Shown: positions 50,620 to 59,571, counted from the stretch's first letter. The stretch: DNA of 64,000 nucleotides from Desertivirga xinjiangensis (GCF_024436435.1 NZ_JAFMZP010000007.1:62001-126000); one strand, 5' to 3'. The notes: generated by a model not told the origin, from the letters alone. Program-made: numbers and translations.

Positions 50620-51906
50620 ATGTCAGAAACAGCTTCTTTAAACCTCGGTGATAAAACCTACGAATTGCCCGTAACAACCGGCTCAGAAAATGAAAAGGCA
50701 ATTGATATTTCAAAGCTTCGTGATCAAACTGGTTATATAACGCTGGATAGCGGTTTCAAAAATACTGGTTGTACTAAAAGCGCCATCACATTTTTAGATG
50801 GCGAACAGGGTATTTTGAAGTACCGGGGATATCCGATTGAACAACTTGCAGAGAAGGCTTCATTTCTGGAAGTTGCATATTTACTAATTTATGGAGAGCT
50901 GCCCACACAGTCTGAGCTGGATAACTTTCAGGCACAACTTAGTCAGCATGCACTTTTACATGAAGACTATAAGAAGTTCTACGATGGCTTTCCTCCGAAA
51001 GCACATCCTATGGGGCAGCTGGTGTCATTAGTGAGTTCACTTTCTGCGTTCTCTCCTGAGAGCCTTAATCCAAATCCATCGAAGGATGATATCAATCTTA
51101 CCATCATAAAGTTGCTGGCAAAAATGCCAACAATAGTTTCATGGATTTATAAAGGATCTTTAGGTGAACCATTTATCTATCCGCAAAACAAATTGGATTA
51201 TGTATCCAATTTTATGAATATGACTTTCGGCCAGGTAACTCATGAGATTGAGATAGATCCTGTGGTTGTGGATGCCATGAATAAATTGCTTATTCTGCAT
51301 GCAGACCATGAGCAGAATTGTTCAACATCAACAGTGCGTATCGTTGGCTCTTCTGAAGCGAACTTATATGCGTCTATTTCTGCAGGTGTTTCGGCTCTTT
51401 GGGGGCCTCTGCATGGTGGTGCGAATCAGGCGGTGATCGAAATGCTTGAAAGGATCAAAGAAGATGGCGGCGATACCGATAAGTGGATTGCTAAAGCTAA
51501 AGATAAGAACGACAGTTTCCGTTTAATGGGCTTCGGGCATCGTGTTTACAAGAACTTTGATCCAAGAGCTAAGATCATTAAGAAAGCTTGTGATGATATT
51601 CTTGCAAAGTTAGGCATAAACGATCCGGTGCTTGAAATTGCTAAGAAGCTGGAAGCGGCTGCTTTAAGCGATCCATATTTCGTAGAGCGTAAACTATATC
51701 CAAACGTTGATTTTTATTCAGGTATTATTTACCGTGCACTTGGTTTCCCGACAGATCTGTTTACGGTTCTGTTTGCTTTGGGGCGACTTCCGGGATGGAT
51801 TGCACAATGGAAAGAACTTCGTGAAAACAAAGAGCCTATCGGACGCCCGCGCCAGATATATGTTGGCGAAACAGAGAGGGATGTTGTGGAAATAGCTAAA
51901 CGGTAG
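50620..51906 (+). CDS. gltA: Citrate synthase
   Basis: This 428-residue enzyme condenses acetyl-CoA and oxaloacetate to citrate, the first step of the TCA cycle. It has the bacterial type II pattern: an N-terminal beta part (YITLDSGFKNTGCTKSAITF, then GILKYRGYPIEQLAE) and the large helical domain. Catalytic motifs are LILHADHEQNCSTSTVR, PLHGGANQAV with His, MGFGHRVYKNFDPRAKII with His, and NVDFYSGIIYRALGFPTDLF with Asp. The end is GRPRQIYVGETER. The length is normal. It is monocistronic with its own promoter and terminator. Confidence 0.98.
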   Translation: MSETASLNLGDKTYELPVTTGSENEKAIDISKLRDQTGYITLDSGFKNTGCTKSAITFLDGEQGILKYRGYPIEQLAEKASFLEVAYLLIYGELPTQSELDNFQAQLSQHALLHEDYKKFYDGFPPKAHPMGQLVSLVSSLSAFSPESLNPNPSKDDINLTIIKLLAKMPTIVSWIYKGSLGEPFIYPQNKLDYVSNFMNMTFGQVTHEIEIDPVVVDAMNKLLILHADHEQNCSTSTVRIVGSSEANLYASISAGVSALWGPLHGGANQAVIEMLERIKEDGGDTDKWIAKAKDKNDSFRLMGFGHRVYKNFDPRAKIIKKACDDILAKLGINDPVLEIAKKLEAAALSDPYFVERKLYPNVDFYSGIIYRALGFPTDLFTVLFALGRLPGWIAQWKELRENKEPIGRPRQIYVGETERDVVEIAKR

Positions 51907-51935
51907 GTAACGTTTAAAACATAAATTTAAAGTAT

Positions 51936-51962
51936 AAGCCTGGTTTGGTACCGGGCTTTTTA
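51936..51962 (+). terminator. Terminator of gltA
   Basis: AAGCCTGG pairs with CCGGGCTT (one G-U wobble) followed by five T. It overlaps the stop codon of the convergent glycosyltransferase. Confidence 0.8.
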
Positions 51963-52775
51963 CTTTCTTAAAATAACGCGTTTCAATCGTTTAATCGTTC
52001 CTTTCCAGAGGCCTCCATCAATCTGTATACGGCGGTCGGTAGTCCATACCAATGCTTTAATATTATTGACGTAATGTAATCTGCCGTAGCCGCGGGTCCT
52101 TAGTTTATAAGCCAGGTAGCCGTCTTCACCAGTGCCGGGAGGATGGTTAAAGCTGTCTACACTTAAAGCCTGCTCTCTTCTGCATCCGGAATTGAAGCCG
52201 TAAACATTCACAGCCTCATCTTTAATATACCTGTTGAGTTTGCGGGAATAGTCGGCGAAGTACTCGTAAAAAAAATAGGTTAGACGTCCGGTACTTCCCA
52301 CGGGAATAAAGGAAAATCTTCCATATGTACTGGCTACGCCGGTATCCTCAGCCAAAGGCTTAACCATTTCTTCTATCCAATCCTCAGGGTAGATAGTGTC
52401 TGCATCTGCGTTTAAAATATATTTTCCTCTTGCGTGTGCTAAACCTAAGTTCCGGGCAGGTGTAATTCCCTGAATTGTTTGGAGGATACAGGTCACTCCG
52501 CAGGCTTTAACCAGTTCTTCTGTACGGTCTGAAGAGTTATTGTTCACGACGACGATCTCAACAGACCGATGCGTGACGTTATTGCATAATGAGGCCAGGG
52601 TTTGTACAATATTCTCTTCCTCGTTATAGGCGGGCATCACCACAGAAACTTCAGGCTCAGACTCCTGCTTCAGCAGTCTGCCGTATGCCTCCCGGGTCTG
52701 TGCGAAAAGTGCTTCTGAATGTTTGTCAGCATTCCAGAATTTGTTTATATAAGCGGGAATAGAAATGGGCCTCAT
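51960..52775 (-). CDS. Family 2 glycosyltransferase
   Basis: A 271-residue GT-A enzyme. It has the nucleotide-sugar motif SVVMPAYNEEENIVQTLASL (about residues 44-63), VEIVVVNNNSSDRTEEL, a DAD metal site in ILNADADTIYPEDW, and a GTGEDGYLAYKLRTRGYG acceptor-side motif with ED. One hydrophobic part (GRLTYFFYEYFADY) may touch the membrane, but there is no clear transmembrane helix. It transfers a sugar to an unknown acceptor in cell-surface glycan synthesis. It stands alone, convergent with gltA. Confidence 0.88.
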   Translation of the reverse strand: MRPISIPAYINKFWNADKHSEALFAQTREAYGRLLKQESEPEVSVVMPAYNEEENIVQTLASLCNNVTHRSVEIVVVNNNSSDRTEELVKACGVTCILQTIQGITPARNLGLAHARGKYILNADADTIYPEDWIEEMVKPLAEDTGVASTYGRFSFIPVGSTGRLTYFFYEYFADYSRKLNRYIKDEAVNVYGFNSGCRREQALSVDSFNHPPGTGEDGYLAYKLRTRGYGRLHYVNNIKALVWTTDRRIQIDGGLWKGTIKRLKRVILRK

Positions 52776-53031
52776 TAAATCTTGAATTAATTTATATCAA
52801 AAAACTGGGTTAACGTCCGTAAATATTTATCAGCTTATAAAAATATTTAGCCGAATTTATGTCAACGGATATTGAGTGAATATTTTACAGCTAATATAGA
52901 AGAATTTGTTTCTTCCGGAAGAATTCCGATGCAGGTTGAGCATTCACAATAAATTACTAAATTTCTTTCCCTTACCGATAAAATTGAATTATTCCATATT
53001 TTAGCGACGATTGCCAATAAACAAGTATCAA

Positions 53032-53463
53032 ATGAAACCATTTTTCTATTCTCTGATCCTCTTCATTACCATAAGTCTTTGCACCAATGCTCAATCCAAA
53101 AGGGAAAAACAGGTGGAAACAGCCGTTGAAACTCTAAAAAAAGCCTTGCTGGAAGGTAAGAGGGAGCAGCTTGAAGCTATTGCAGCTGAGCAGTTAACCT
53201 ATGGTCACTCTGGTGGTAAATTAGAAAACAAAGCAGAATTTGTTGAAGCCCTTGCCAGTGGTAAATCAGATTTCCTTAGCATTGAGCTAACTGACCAAAC
53301 TATAGAGGTATCGGGTAAAACAGCCATAGTAAGGCATAAGTTATCAGCTCAAACCAATGACAGCGGCGTACCAGGTAACGTCAATCTTTATGTTTTATTG
53401 GTTTTTCAGAAACAAGGAACCTGGAAATTGCTTGCCCGCCAGGCTGTTAAGCTCCCTAAATAA
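53032..53463 (+). CDS. Secreted NTF2-like (DUF4440) protein
   Basis: The 143-residue precursor has a signal peptide MKPFFYSLILFITISLCTNA. The mature part has the NTF2/SnoaL-like pattern: a helix (KQVETAVETLKKALLEGKRE), LEAIAAEQLTYGHSGGKLEN, KAEFVEALASGKSDFLSIEL, and strands ending in YVLLVFQKQGTWKLLARQAV. Proteins of this fold bind small ligands or have isomerase-like pockets; the role here is not known. I use the ATG at 53032 rather than a TTG 21 bases upstream because the signal peptide starts there. It precedes the dehydrogenase by seven bases, so they may be co-transcribed. Confidence 0.82.
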   Translation: MKPFFYSLILFITISLCTNAQSKREKQVETAVETLKKALLEGKREQLEAIAAEQLTYGHSGGKLENKAEFVEALASGKSDFLSIELTDQTIEVSGKTAIVRHKLSAQTNDSGVPGNVNLYVLLVFQKQGTWKLLARQAVKLPK

Positions 53464-53469
53464 TCAGAC

Positions 53470-54420
53470 ATGAATATTATAGCAACAGACGGATTTGCTC
53501 TTAATCCTGGTGATCTGAACTGGGATACTATTGAGCCGCTTGGTAAGCTGCGGATTTTCGATCGTACTAGTGTTTCTGAAATTGAGGAGCGATGCATAGA
53601 TGCAGATATTATACTAACTAATAAAGTTCCTTTTAACCGTGAGACCCTTGAAAAGCTTCCTAAACTAAAATGCATCTGCGTTTTAGCGACTGGGTTCGAT
53701 ATTATTGATATCAAAGCAGCTGCAGAGAAAGGGATAATGGTGTGTAATGTGCCTGATTACAGTTCTTCTTCAGTTGCCCAGCATACCTTCGCTTTTATTC
53801 TTGAACTTTGCACACAGGTAGGACTGCATTCTGCTTCAGTACACAAAGGTGACTGGGCTAAATGTCCGGACTTTAGTTATAGTTTAAGTCCGCTAACAGA
53901 GCTGGATGGCAAAACACTGGGGCTCGTTGGTTTTGGAAATATAGGCAGGAAAGTTGCCGGTATTGCCCGCGCTTTCGGGATGGAAGTATTGTACCATACA
54001 CCTTCTCAGAAAGAGACTGAACTGGCTGAGTATACCGATCTGGAGTCCCTTTTTCGAAAAAGCGATATCGTATCCTTGCATGTTCCCTTAAGGCCGGAGA
54101 CTAAACACTTTGTAAACAGTGCTTTGCTTTCAACGATGAAGCCAACTGCATTTCTTATTAATACAGCACGTGGCTTGTTAATAAATGAGCAAGATCTGGC
54201 AGATGCTTTAAATGAAGGAATAATTGCAGGGGCGGGGATTGATGTATTATCTGTAGAACCTCCAGATCCGGATAACCCCCTGCTTAGGGCTAAAAACTGT
54301 TTCATTACCCCTCATAATGCCTGGATGAGCAAAGAAGCAAGATTGAGGATAATGGATACCACTTTTCGAAATATTACGGGTTTTATCGCCGGCAGTCCGG
54401 TGAATGTGATAAAACCCTGA
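53470..54420 (+). CDS. D-2-hydroxyacid dehydrogenase (glycerate/hydroxypyruvate reductase type)
   Basis: A 316-residue NAD(P)-dependent enzyme of the D-isomer family. The substrate-domain part LATGFDIIDIKAAAEKGIMV leads into VPDYSSSSVAQHTFA. The Rossmann motif GLVGFGNIGRKVAGIARAFG lies near 153-172. Catalytic Arg is in LINTARGLLINE, Glu in DVLSVEPPDPDNPLL, and His in FITPHNAWMSKEA. The HxxW-like TPHNAWMS is typical of glycerate dehydrogenases. The enzyme interconverts a 2-ketoacid such as hydroxypyruvate with its D-hydroxyacid. It follows the NTF2-like gene closely and ends with its own terminator. Confidence 0.9.
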   Translation: MNIIATDGFALNPGDLNWDTIEPLGKLRIFDRTSVSEIEERCIDADIILTNKVPFNRETLEKLPKLKCICVLATGFDIIDIKAAAEKGIMVCNVPDYSSSSVAQHTFAFILELCTQVGLHSASVHKGDWAKCPDFSYSLSPLTELDGKTLGLVGFGNIGRKVAGIARAFGMEVLYHTPSQKETELAEYTDLESLFRKSDIVSLHVPLRPETKHFVNSALLSTMKPTAFLINTARGLLINEQDLADALNEGIIAGAGIDVLSVEPPDPDNPLLRAKNCFITPHNAWMSKEARLRIMDTTFRNITGFIAGSPVNVIKP

Positions 54421-54424
54421 TCCG

Positions 54425-54450
54425 GGCCTGGAAAAAGCCAGGCCTCTTTT
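54425..54450 (+). terminator. Terminator of the dehydrogenase gene
   Basis: GGCCTGG and CCAGGCC pair perfectly around AAAAAG, followed by TCTTTT. Confidence 0.85.
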
Positions 54451-54471
54451 GATTCTAATTGAAATAGACTT

Positions 54472-55020
54472 ATGCAATCTTATGATTTTTTGCCGGTCAG
54501 GCATTCTGAAACCGTGCTTGCTGAATTAATGATTCCGTCGTATGCAAACTTCGGGGGTAAAATTCACGGGGGCTTGATATTATCCTTAATGGACAAGGTA
54601 GCTTATGTGTGCGCTACCAAGCATGCTTCGGCTTATTGCGTAACTGCCTCAATCGATACTGTCGATTTCAGGCAACCGGTAGAAGTCGGCGAGCTGGTGA
54701 CCTTGATGGCATCGGTAAACTATGTAGGTGCAAGCTCAATGGTTGTAGGTATAAGGGTGGTCTCGGAAAACGTTAAATTGCATACTATCAAACATACCAA
54801 TACCAGCTACTTTACTATGGTCGCTATAGATGACGATCATAAACCACTAAAAGTACCAGGTTTGATATTGGAGAACGAGGAGCAGGTAAGGCGCTTTGCT
54901 GAGGGAAAACGAAGAAAAGAGCTGAAGATACAGCATAAAGAGGTGGTAAAGGAAGTATTACATTCCACTGGTTCTGATAAATCATTTTTGGAGTTGGAAC
55001 GGTGCAAGATTTCTTTTTAG
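54472..55020 (+). CDS. Acyl-CoA thioesterase (hotdog fold)
   Basis: This 182-residue protein matches YciA/BfiT-type acyl-CoA hydrolases: HSETVLAELMIPSYANFGGK, then IHGGLILSLMDKVAYVCATK with the HGG..MD motif, CVTASIDTVDFRQPVEVGEL, SMVVGIRVVSENV, and TSYFTMVAIDDDHKPLKVPG. The active-site Asp is in LMDKVA. It hydrolyses acyl-CoA to free acid and CoA; chain-length preference is unknown. The C-terminal 35 residues are basic and helical. It lies between two terminators, so it is a single-gene unit. Confidence 0.9.
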   Translation: MQSYDFLPVRHSETVLAELMIPSYANFGGKIHGGLILSLMDKVAYVCATKHASAYCVTASIDTVDFRQPVEVGELVTLMASVNYVGASSMVVGIRVVSENVKLHTIKHTNTSYFTMVAIDDDHKPLKVPGLILENEEQVRRFAEGKRRKELKIQHKEVVKEVLHSTGSDKSFLELERCKISF

Positions 55021-55053
55021 AGACTTGTAGCACACCAACCAGTTACTTTCACA

Positions 55054-55083
55054 AAAAAAGGTGCCTTTTCAAACACCTTTTTT
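55054..55083 (+). terminator. Terminator of the thioesterase gene
   Basis: AAAAAAGGTG and CACCTTTTTT pair perfectly with a 10-nt loop. It could act in both directions. Confidence 0.85.
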
Positions 55084-55164
55084 AAACCAAACACCCTAAA
55101 TCAATAATTCACTATGAATACTGTCGTATACGAATTTAGGATCAAGGGGTTACATGCTATTTTT

Positions 55165-56502
55165 TTATTTCTGGTTAAACAGAAGTCTTTTTCCCGTTCC
55201 GGCTTCCCGGATAACACCATTCTCATAAACCAGCTTGCCGGATACTATGGTATGGCTGATAGAGGAGCCAAATGTATATCCTTCAAATGGACTCCAGGCA
55301 CATTTGGATAAAATGTTCTCTTTCTTTACAGGGTACTCTGTGCTAAGGTCAACTAAAACCAGGTCAGCCCAATAGCCTTCGCGTATAAAACCACGCTTCT
55401 CTATATTAAAACATAGGGCCGGGTTGTGTGCCATTTTTTCCACTACAGCTTCCATGGAGATCTTGCCTTGTTTACTGAATTCGAGCATGGCTAACAAAGA
55501 ATGCTGAACCAAAGGACCTCCTGACGGTGCTTTCAAATACGTTTGTGTTTTTTCATCAATGGTATGAGGCGCATGGTCGGTAGCTATCACATCGATCGTT
55601 CCATCCAGCACGGCCTGAAATATTGCGTCTCTATCAGCCTCTGATTTTACTGCGGGATTCCATTTTATCCAGTTTCCCTTTGTTGCGTAATCTTTGTCTG
55701 AAAACCACAAATGATGAATACATGCTTCGGCAGTGATCTTTTTATCCTTTAGAGGGACTGAGTTATCGAATAATGCAATCTCTCTCGCCGTAGATATGTG
55801 CAGAATATGCAAACGGGTCCCGTGTTTTTTTGCCAGATCAACTGCGAAAGATGAAGACTTATAGCAAGCCTCAGCGTTCCGGATAAGAGGATGCATCTCC
55901 GGAGTGATCTGATCCCCGTATTTGTCTGTAAATGCTGCCATATTGTTTCTGATGGTTTGCTCATCCTCACAATGGGTTGCAACCAGCATGGGTGTGGAGG
56001 AGAAGATCTTCTCCAGTACTGTTTCGTTGTCGACAAGCATGTTCCCTGTTGAAGAACCCATAAAAACTTTTATCCCGCATACTTCTTTAGGGTTAGTCTT
56101 TAATACTTCATCAATGTTATCATTGGTAGCTCCCATGAAGAATGAATAGTTTGCCAGTGACTTATGAGCAGCTATAGAATATTTATCGGCAAGTAATTGC
56201 TGAGTAACCGTATTGGGAACTGTATTTGGCATTTCCATAAATGAGGTAATGCCTCCTGCAACTGCTGCGCGACTTTCTGTGAATATTTCTGCTTTATGGG
56301 TAAGTCCCGGCTCCCGGAAATGCACCTGGTCATCAATACATCCAGGTAGAAGGTATTTTCCTTCAGCATTGATCTCAAGATCTGCAGCGATGTTCAATTC
56401 TGCTCCTATTTGTGCTATATAGCCATCCTTGACGAAAACATCGGCGGTATACTGGCGACCCTCGTTTACTATGGTGGCGGATTTTATAATGGTTGAAGAC
56501 AT
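55165..56502 (-). CDS. pyrC: Dihydroorotase
   Basis: This 445-residue amidohydrolase closes carbamoyl-aspartate to dihydroorotate in pyrimidine synthesis. The N-terminal beta-sandwich strand is followed by GKYLLPGCIDDQVHFREPGL, then AVAGGITSFMEMPNT, GIKVFMGSSTGNML with the usual Lys, VATHCEDEQ, LHILHISTAREI, DVIATDHAPH with catalytic Asp, and a C-terminal ADLVLVDLSTEYPV. The metal motif DxHxHxR appears as D-D-Q-V-H-F-R, with Gln at the first His position. I recall this form from other Bacteroidota, so it is probably a lineage trait. Allantoinase is a relative, but the context and motifs favour dihydroorotase. Confidence 0.92.
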   Translation of the reverse strand: MSSTIIKSATIVNEGRQYTADVFVKDGYIAQIGAELNIAADLEINAEGKYLLPGCIDDQVHFREPGLTHKAEIFTESRAAVAGGITSFMEMPNTVPNTVTQQLLADKYSIAAHKSLANYSFFMGATNDNIDEVLKTNPKEVCGIKVFMGSSTGNMLVDNETVLEKIFSSTPMLVATHCEDEQTIRNNMAAFTDKYGDQITPEMHPLIRNAEACYKSSSFAVDLAKKHGTRLHILHISTAREIALFDNSVPLKDKKITAEACIHHLWFSDKDYATKGNWIKWNPAVKSEADRDAIFQAVLDGTIDVIATDHAPHTIDEKTQTYLKAPSGGPLVQHSLLAMLEFSKQGKISMEAVVEKMAHNPALCFNIEKRGFIREGYWADLVLVDLSTEYPVKKENILSKCAWSPFEGYTFGSSISHTIVSGKLVYENGVIREAGTGKRLLFNQK

Positions 56503-56577
56503 TTAACTAATATTGAACCGCGAAAATAATTATTAGTAATGGATTTATGATGAATTCTCTAAACTGTATATTAAGGT

Positions 56578-56585
56578 TATCTTTG
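56578..56585 (+). promoter_or_regulatory. Candidate -7 promoter box of the DEAD-box gene, nearly at the start codon
   Basis: TATCTTTG fits TAnnTTTG exactly and ends four bases before the ATG. The start of transcription would fall at or next to the start codon, giving a leaderless mRNA. Confidence 0.5.
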
Positions 56586-56589
56586 CAAG

Positions 56590-57969
56590 ATGGTGCAATC
56601 TTTTGAAGATTTTAAATTAAACAGGCAGATTCTTAATGCAATTGCTGATGCTGGTTATACCCAACCAACTCCCATTCAGCAAAAGGCCATTACGCCAATT
56701 CTTGCCGGTCAGGACATAATGGGAATTGCTCAAACCGGGACAGGTAAGACGGCGGCGTTTGTTTTGCCGATGATCATGAAGCTGAAGTATGCCCAGGAAA
56801 AGGAACCGAGGGCTTTGATCCTTGCCCCGACGCGGGAGCTTGCTATGCAAATTGAGGAAAATATTAAACTATATTCTAAATACACAGATCTGCGTTCGGT
56901 AGTCTTGTACGGAGGCCTGGGGCCAAAAGCTCAGATTGCCAAACTGGAGGAAGGTGTAGATATTATTGTTTCTACCCCGGGCCGTTTTTTAGATCTGTAC
57001 TTAGAAGGGCATATTTCTACCAAACTACTCCAGTTCCTGGTAATGGATGAGGCAGATAAGATGATGGATATGGGCTTTATTGGATCAATCCATCGCATTT
57101 TGGAGGTTGTTCCGCGAAAGCGTCAGAATTTGTTATTTTCTGCTACCATGAGTGAGCTGGTGCATAAAATAGCCGGCGATTTTCTTAAGCATCCCACGGT
57201 GGTTGAAGTTGATTCGCAGGCGACACCTGCGGTCACTGTGACTCAAAGTCTATATCCAGTACCAAATCTTAAAACGAAGATAAATTTGTTGCAGCATTTA
57301 CTGAAGGATGAGGTTGATTTTAACAGGCTGATCGTATTCTGTAAGACAAAGACGGTTGCTGATAATATATTTAAATTCCTGGAACGGAGGTATGGGGAAG
57401 GAGAGGTGCGTGTGATCCATGCAAATAAGGGACAGAACACCAGGATAAACTCGATCAATGCGTTTAAAGAAGGAGATGTGAGGATATTGGTGGCAACGGA
57501 TGTTGCTGCACGGGGACTGGATGTAAGCGACGTGAGTCATGTCATCAATTTTGATGTGCCTATAATCATTGAAGATTATGTGCATCGCATTGGGCGTACA
57601 GGTCGTGCATTTAAGACGGGGGCTGCCATTACCTTTTGCAGCCCTGCAGAAGAATATTATGTCCGCAAAATTGAGAAACTTATTCGGCAGCAGATACCTC
57701 TTTCTGAAATACCTGCAGACGTGCATATTGAAGAAACTCCTTATGAAGAACGGCAGGCTATAGCCAGGGCGATTGACGATCAGAAACGCCGGGAGGATCC
57801 CGAGTTTAAAGGGGCATTCCATGAGAAGAAACACGCGAAAGCGATCGCTCAGAAAGCCGCAAAAGAAAAACGTGCATCATCCGCCGAAAAGACATCGGGT
57901 AAATTTAAAGGGAACAAAAAATCGAGTACCGTAAAAGGTGGCTTTCTTGGTAACAAAAGGAAGTACTAG
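56590..57969 (+). CDS. DEAD-box RNA helicase (RhlE-like)
   Basis: A 459-residue helicase with all motifs in order: Q motif FEDFKLNRQILNAIADAGYT / PTPIQ, I AQTGTGKT (about 47-54), Ia PTRELAMQ, II DEAD (about 154-157), III SAT, IV LIVFCKT, V ATDVAARGLD, VI HRIGRTGR. After about residue 375 comes a basic, Lys/Ala-rich, low-complexity tail (KKHAKAIAQKAAKEKRASSA, KGNKKS) like those that bind RNA in RhlE/SrmB-type proteins. It uses ATP to remodel RNA, for example in ribosome assembly or cold adaptation. Three genes follow after 38 bases. Confidence 0.95.
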   Translation: MVQSFEDFKLNRQILNAIADAGYTQPTPIQQKAITPILAGQDIMGIAQTGTGKTAAFVLPMIMKLKYAQEKEPRALILAPTRELAMQIEENIKLYSKYTDLRSVVLYGGLGPKAQIAKLEEGVDIIVSTPGRFLDLYLEGHISTKLLQFLVMDEADKMMDMGFIGSIHRILEVVPRKRQNLLFSATMSELVHKIAGDFLKHPTVVEVDSQATPAVTVTQSLYPVPNLKTKINLLQHLLKDEVDFNRLIVFCKTKTVADNIFKFLERRYGEGEVRVIHANKGQNTRINSINAFKEGDVRILVATDVAARGLDVSDVSHVINFDVPIIIEDYVHRIGRTGRAFKTGAAITFCSPAEEYYVRKIEKLIRQQIPLSEIPADVHIEETPYEERQAIARAIDDQKRREDPEFKGAFHEKKHAKAIAQKAAKEKRASSAEKTSGKFKGNKKSSTVKGGFLGNKRKY

Positions 57970-58007
57970 CTGAAGTTTAAATAACTTATAACTTACCACT
58001 TTATAAG

Positions 58008-58262
58008 ATGAAACTTAAGCTCAGTCCCTTAAATATTCTTACTTCTGTGTCGCTGGTTAGCTCAGTGTATCTGCTTCTTTTTCCGGACGCGTCTGGCTGG
58101 AGGAAATTAGGTGCCATTCCATTGCTGGGAGTAGGGTTGCTCTCTTTCATAATTGACGTTTTCTTTAAAACTTACATTAAGGATATAAAACGTATTTGGA
58201 TTGTAGAGCTCGCTTTTCTCATCTTTGCCGCCGTATTACTTATATTTATAAGAAGAATTTAA
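58008..58262 (+). CDS. Small integral membrane protein upstream of gldC
   Basis: An 84-residue protein with three hydrophobic segments: NILTSVSLVSSVYLLLF, IPLLGVGLLSFIIDVFF, and IVELAFLIFAAVLLIFI ending IRRI. I see no catalytic or known motif. It starts 38 bases after the helicase and ends four bases before gldC, so it belongs to one transcription unit with gldC and the next membrane protein. A role in the envelope or motility is possible but only from position. Confidence 0.75.
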   Translation: MKLKLSPLNILTSVSLVSSVYLLLFPDASGWRKLGAIPLLGVGLLSFIIDVFFKTYIKDIKRIWIVELAFLIFAAVLLIFIRRI

Positions 58263-58266
58263 CAAC

Positions 58267-58602
58267 ATGAAGAAAGCTGAAATTAAACTTACAATAGAAC
58301 TGGACGATAATAATGTTCCTGAAAATATTACCTGGGAGTCAACAGACGGTGAAAATAAAGAGGCCCTGCCTGTGAAATCGATGATGCTGGCTCTTTGGGA
58401 CCATAACTACAAAAATTCGCTCCGTATAGATCTTTGGACTAAAGACATGCCTGTCGACGAAATGAAGCGTTTCTTTTACGAAACGCTGCAAACTATGGGT
58501 GACAGCTTTTTAAGAGCAACAGGTGAAACCAATATTGTTGAAGATCTTCGGGATTATTGTGCACATTTCGCAGAAAAAATGGAGATTGCAGAAAATAAAT
58601 AA
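58267..58602 (+). CDS. gldC: Gliding motility protein GldC
   Basis: A 111-residue soluble protein with the GldC pattern. It starts KKAEIKLTIELDDNNVPENI, then ITWESTDG, VKSMMLALWDHNYKNSLRID, LWTKDMPVDEMKRFFYETLQ, and ends with GETNIVEDLRDYCAHFAEKM. GldC was defined in Flavobacterium johnsoniae gliding motility but is conserved also in non-gliding Bacteroidota, where its role is unknown. Here it lies between two membrane-protein genes with 2-4 base gaps. The window also has a T9SS substrate, consistent with an organism having this machinery. Confidence 0.9.
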   Translation: MKKAEIKLTIELDDNNVPENITWESTDGENKEALPVKSMMLALWDHNYKNSLRIDLWTKDMPVDEMKRFFYETLQTMGDSFLRATGETNIVEDLRDYCAHFAEKMEIAENK

Positions 58603-58604
58603 AC

Positions 58605-59027
58605 ATGAGATCGACAAATTACACTGGTATTATCGGAGCAATTTTAGTCATTGCAGGCGGTTTTTGCCCAATGCTGCGCTTGCCTATTATAGGTAACTGG
58701 AATTATTGGGACCTGGAGATTGTTCTTGCATCAATTGTTTACCTGTTTGCTGCGCTGGGATTGTTCGCTTCAGTATCCGGGAAACCGGGCCTATTAAAGT
58801 TCAGCGGCTGGGCAGCTTTGATTGTGATTGTATTCACTCTTGTTGCCGTGCATTTTAAAGTGAATGATTCTTTCAGTTTTATCCCATTTAAAAAGCTTGC
58901 GGCTTACGCAACCCGCCTTGTTAAGTACAAATGGCTAGGATGGAGCCTGCTGGCCCTGGGTGCAGTACTGATGATCTTCGCAGGCAGGAAAACAGCTGTT
59001 GAAGACGTTCCGGTAGTTAAAAATTAA
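58605..59027 (+). CDS. Four-helix membrane protein of unknown function
   Basis: A 140-residue protein with four hydrophobic segments: IGAILVIAGGFCPML, IVLASIVYLFAALGLFASV, GWAALIVIVFTLVAVHF, and LGWSLLALGAVLMIFAG. No motif recognised. It follows gldC after two bases and overlaps the convergent methyltransferase gene by 11 bp at the 3' end. Confidence 0.75.
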   Translation: MRSTNYTGIIGAILVIAGGFCPMLRLPIIGNWNYWDLEIVLASIVYLFAALGLFASVSGKPGLLKFSGWAALIVIVFTLVAVHFKVNDSFSFIPFKKLAAYATRLVKYKWLGWSLLALGAVLMIFAGRKTAVEDVPVVKN

Positions 59028-59496
59028 GAACCGACTGCCCGGTGTTCATCATCCGGGCTTCGTGTTCTAATAGCCATTTCTTTCGCCATAGCTCTCCCGC
59101 ATAACCAACAAGTTTTCCGGAACTACCGATAACCCGATGACAGGGAACGGCAATCATTAACTTGTTTTTGCCGTTAGCAGAGGCGATTGCTCTAATCGCC
59201 AGCGGATTGTTCATTTGTTGCGACAGCCTGGCGTAACTGATGGGGTACCCGGCTTTTATTCCTACAAGCTCTTTCCAAACCAGTTGCTGAAAATCTGTGC
59301 CCGCCTGCTTCATTGGAAAATCGAAATCCGGGTGTTGCCCGCTAAAGTACTCTTCAAACTGGCTTTTAGCCAGCTCTGTCAAAGCATTAGGTAGCTCTTC
59401 AAAATCGGCCCTGACAAACGTAATGCAGGTTACATATTGCTGATCAGCTTCTATCAAAAGTAATCCGATGGGAGTGTTGAGCTTTCCTTTAAACAT
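59017..59496 (-). CDS. ogt: Methylated-DNA--protein-cysteine methyltransferase
   Basis: A 159-residue DNA-repair protein. The N-terminal ribonuclease-like part (TPIGLLLIEADQQYVTCITF) precedes the methyltransferase domain. FQQLVWKELVGIKAG, then ISYARLSQQM, RAIASANGKNKLMIAVPCHR and VIGSSGKLVGYAGELWRK lead to the final LLEHE. The Cys of PCHR accepts the methyl group from O6-methylguanine, irreversibly. Length and motifs are normal. It overlaps the last 11 bases of the convergent gene and is divergent from ccmB. Confidence 0.95.
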   Translation of the reverse strand: MFKGKLNTPIGLLLIEADQQYVTCITFVRADFEELPNALTELAKSQFEEYFSGQHPDFDFPMKQAGTDFQQLVWKELVGIKAGYPISYARLSQQMNNPLAIRAIASANGKNKLMIAVPCHRVIGSSGKLVGYAGELWRKKWLLEHEARMMNTGQSVLNF

Positions 59497-59557
59497 GGCT
59501 AAATTTAAGAAATTTACTCTAACGTGTACCAGCCTGTATTGTTGATCACTAAACTCT

Positions 59558-59565
59558 TATCTTTG
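59558..59565 (+). promoter_or_regulatory. Candidate -7 promoter box of ccmB, close to the start codon
   Basis: TATCTTTG ends six bases before the ATG at 59572. It supports this start over an upstream GTG and again suggests a leaderless or very short leader. Confidence 0.45.
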
Positions 59566-59571
59566 TTCAAA

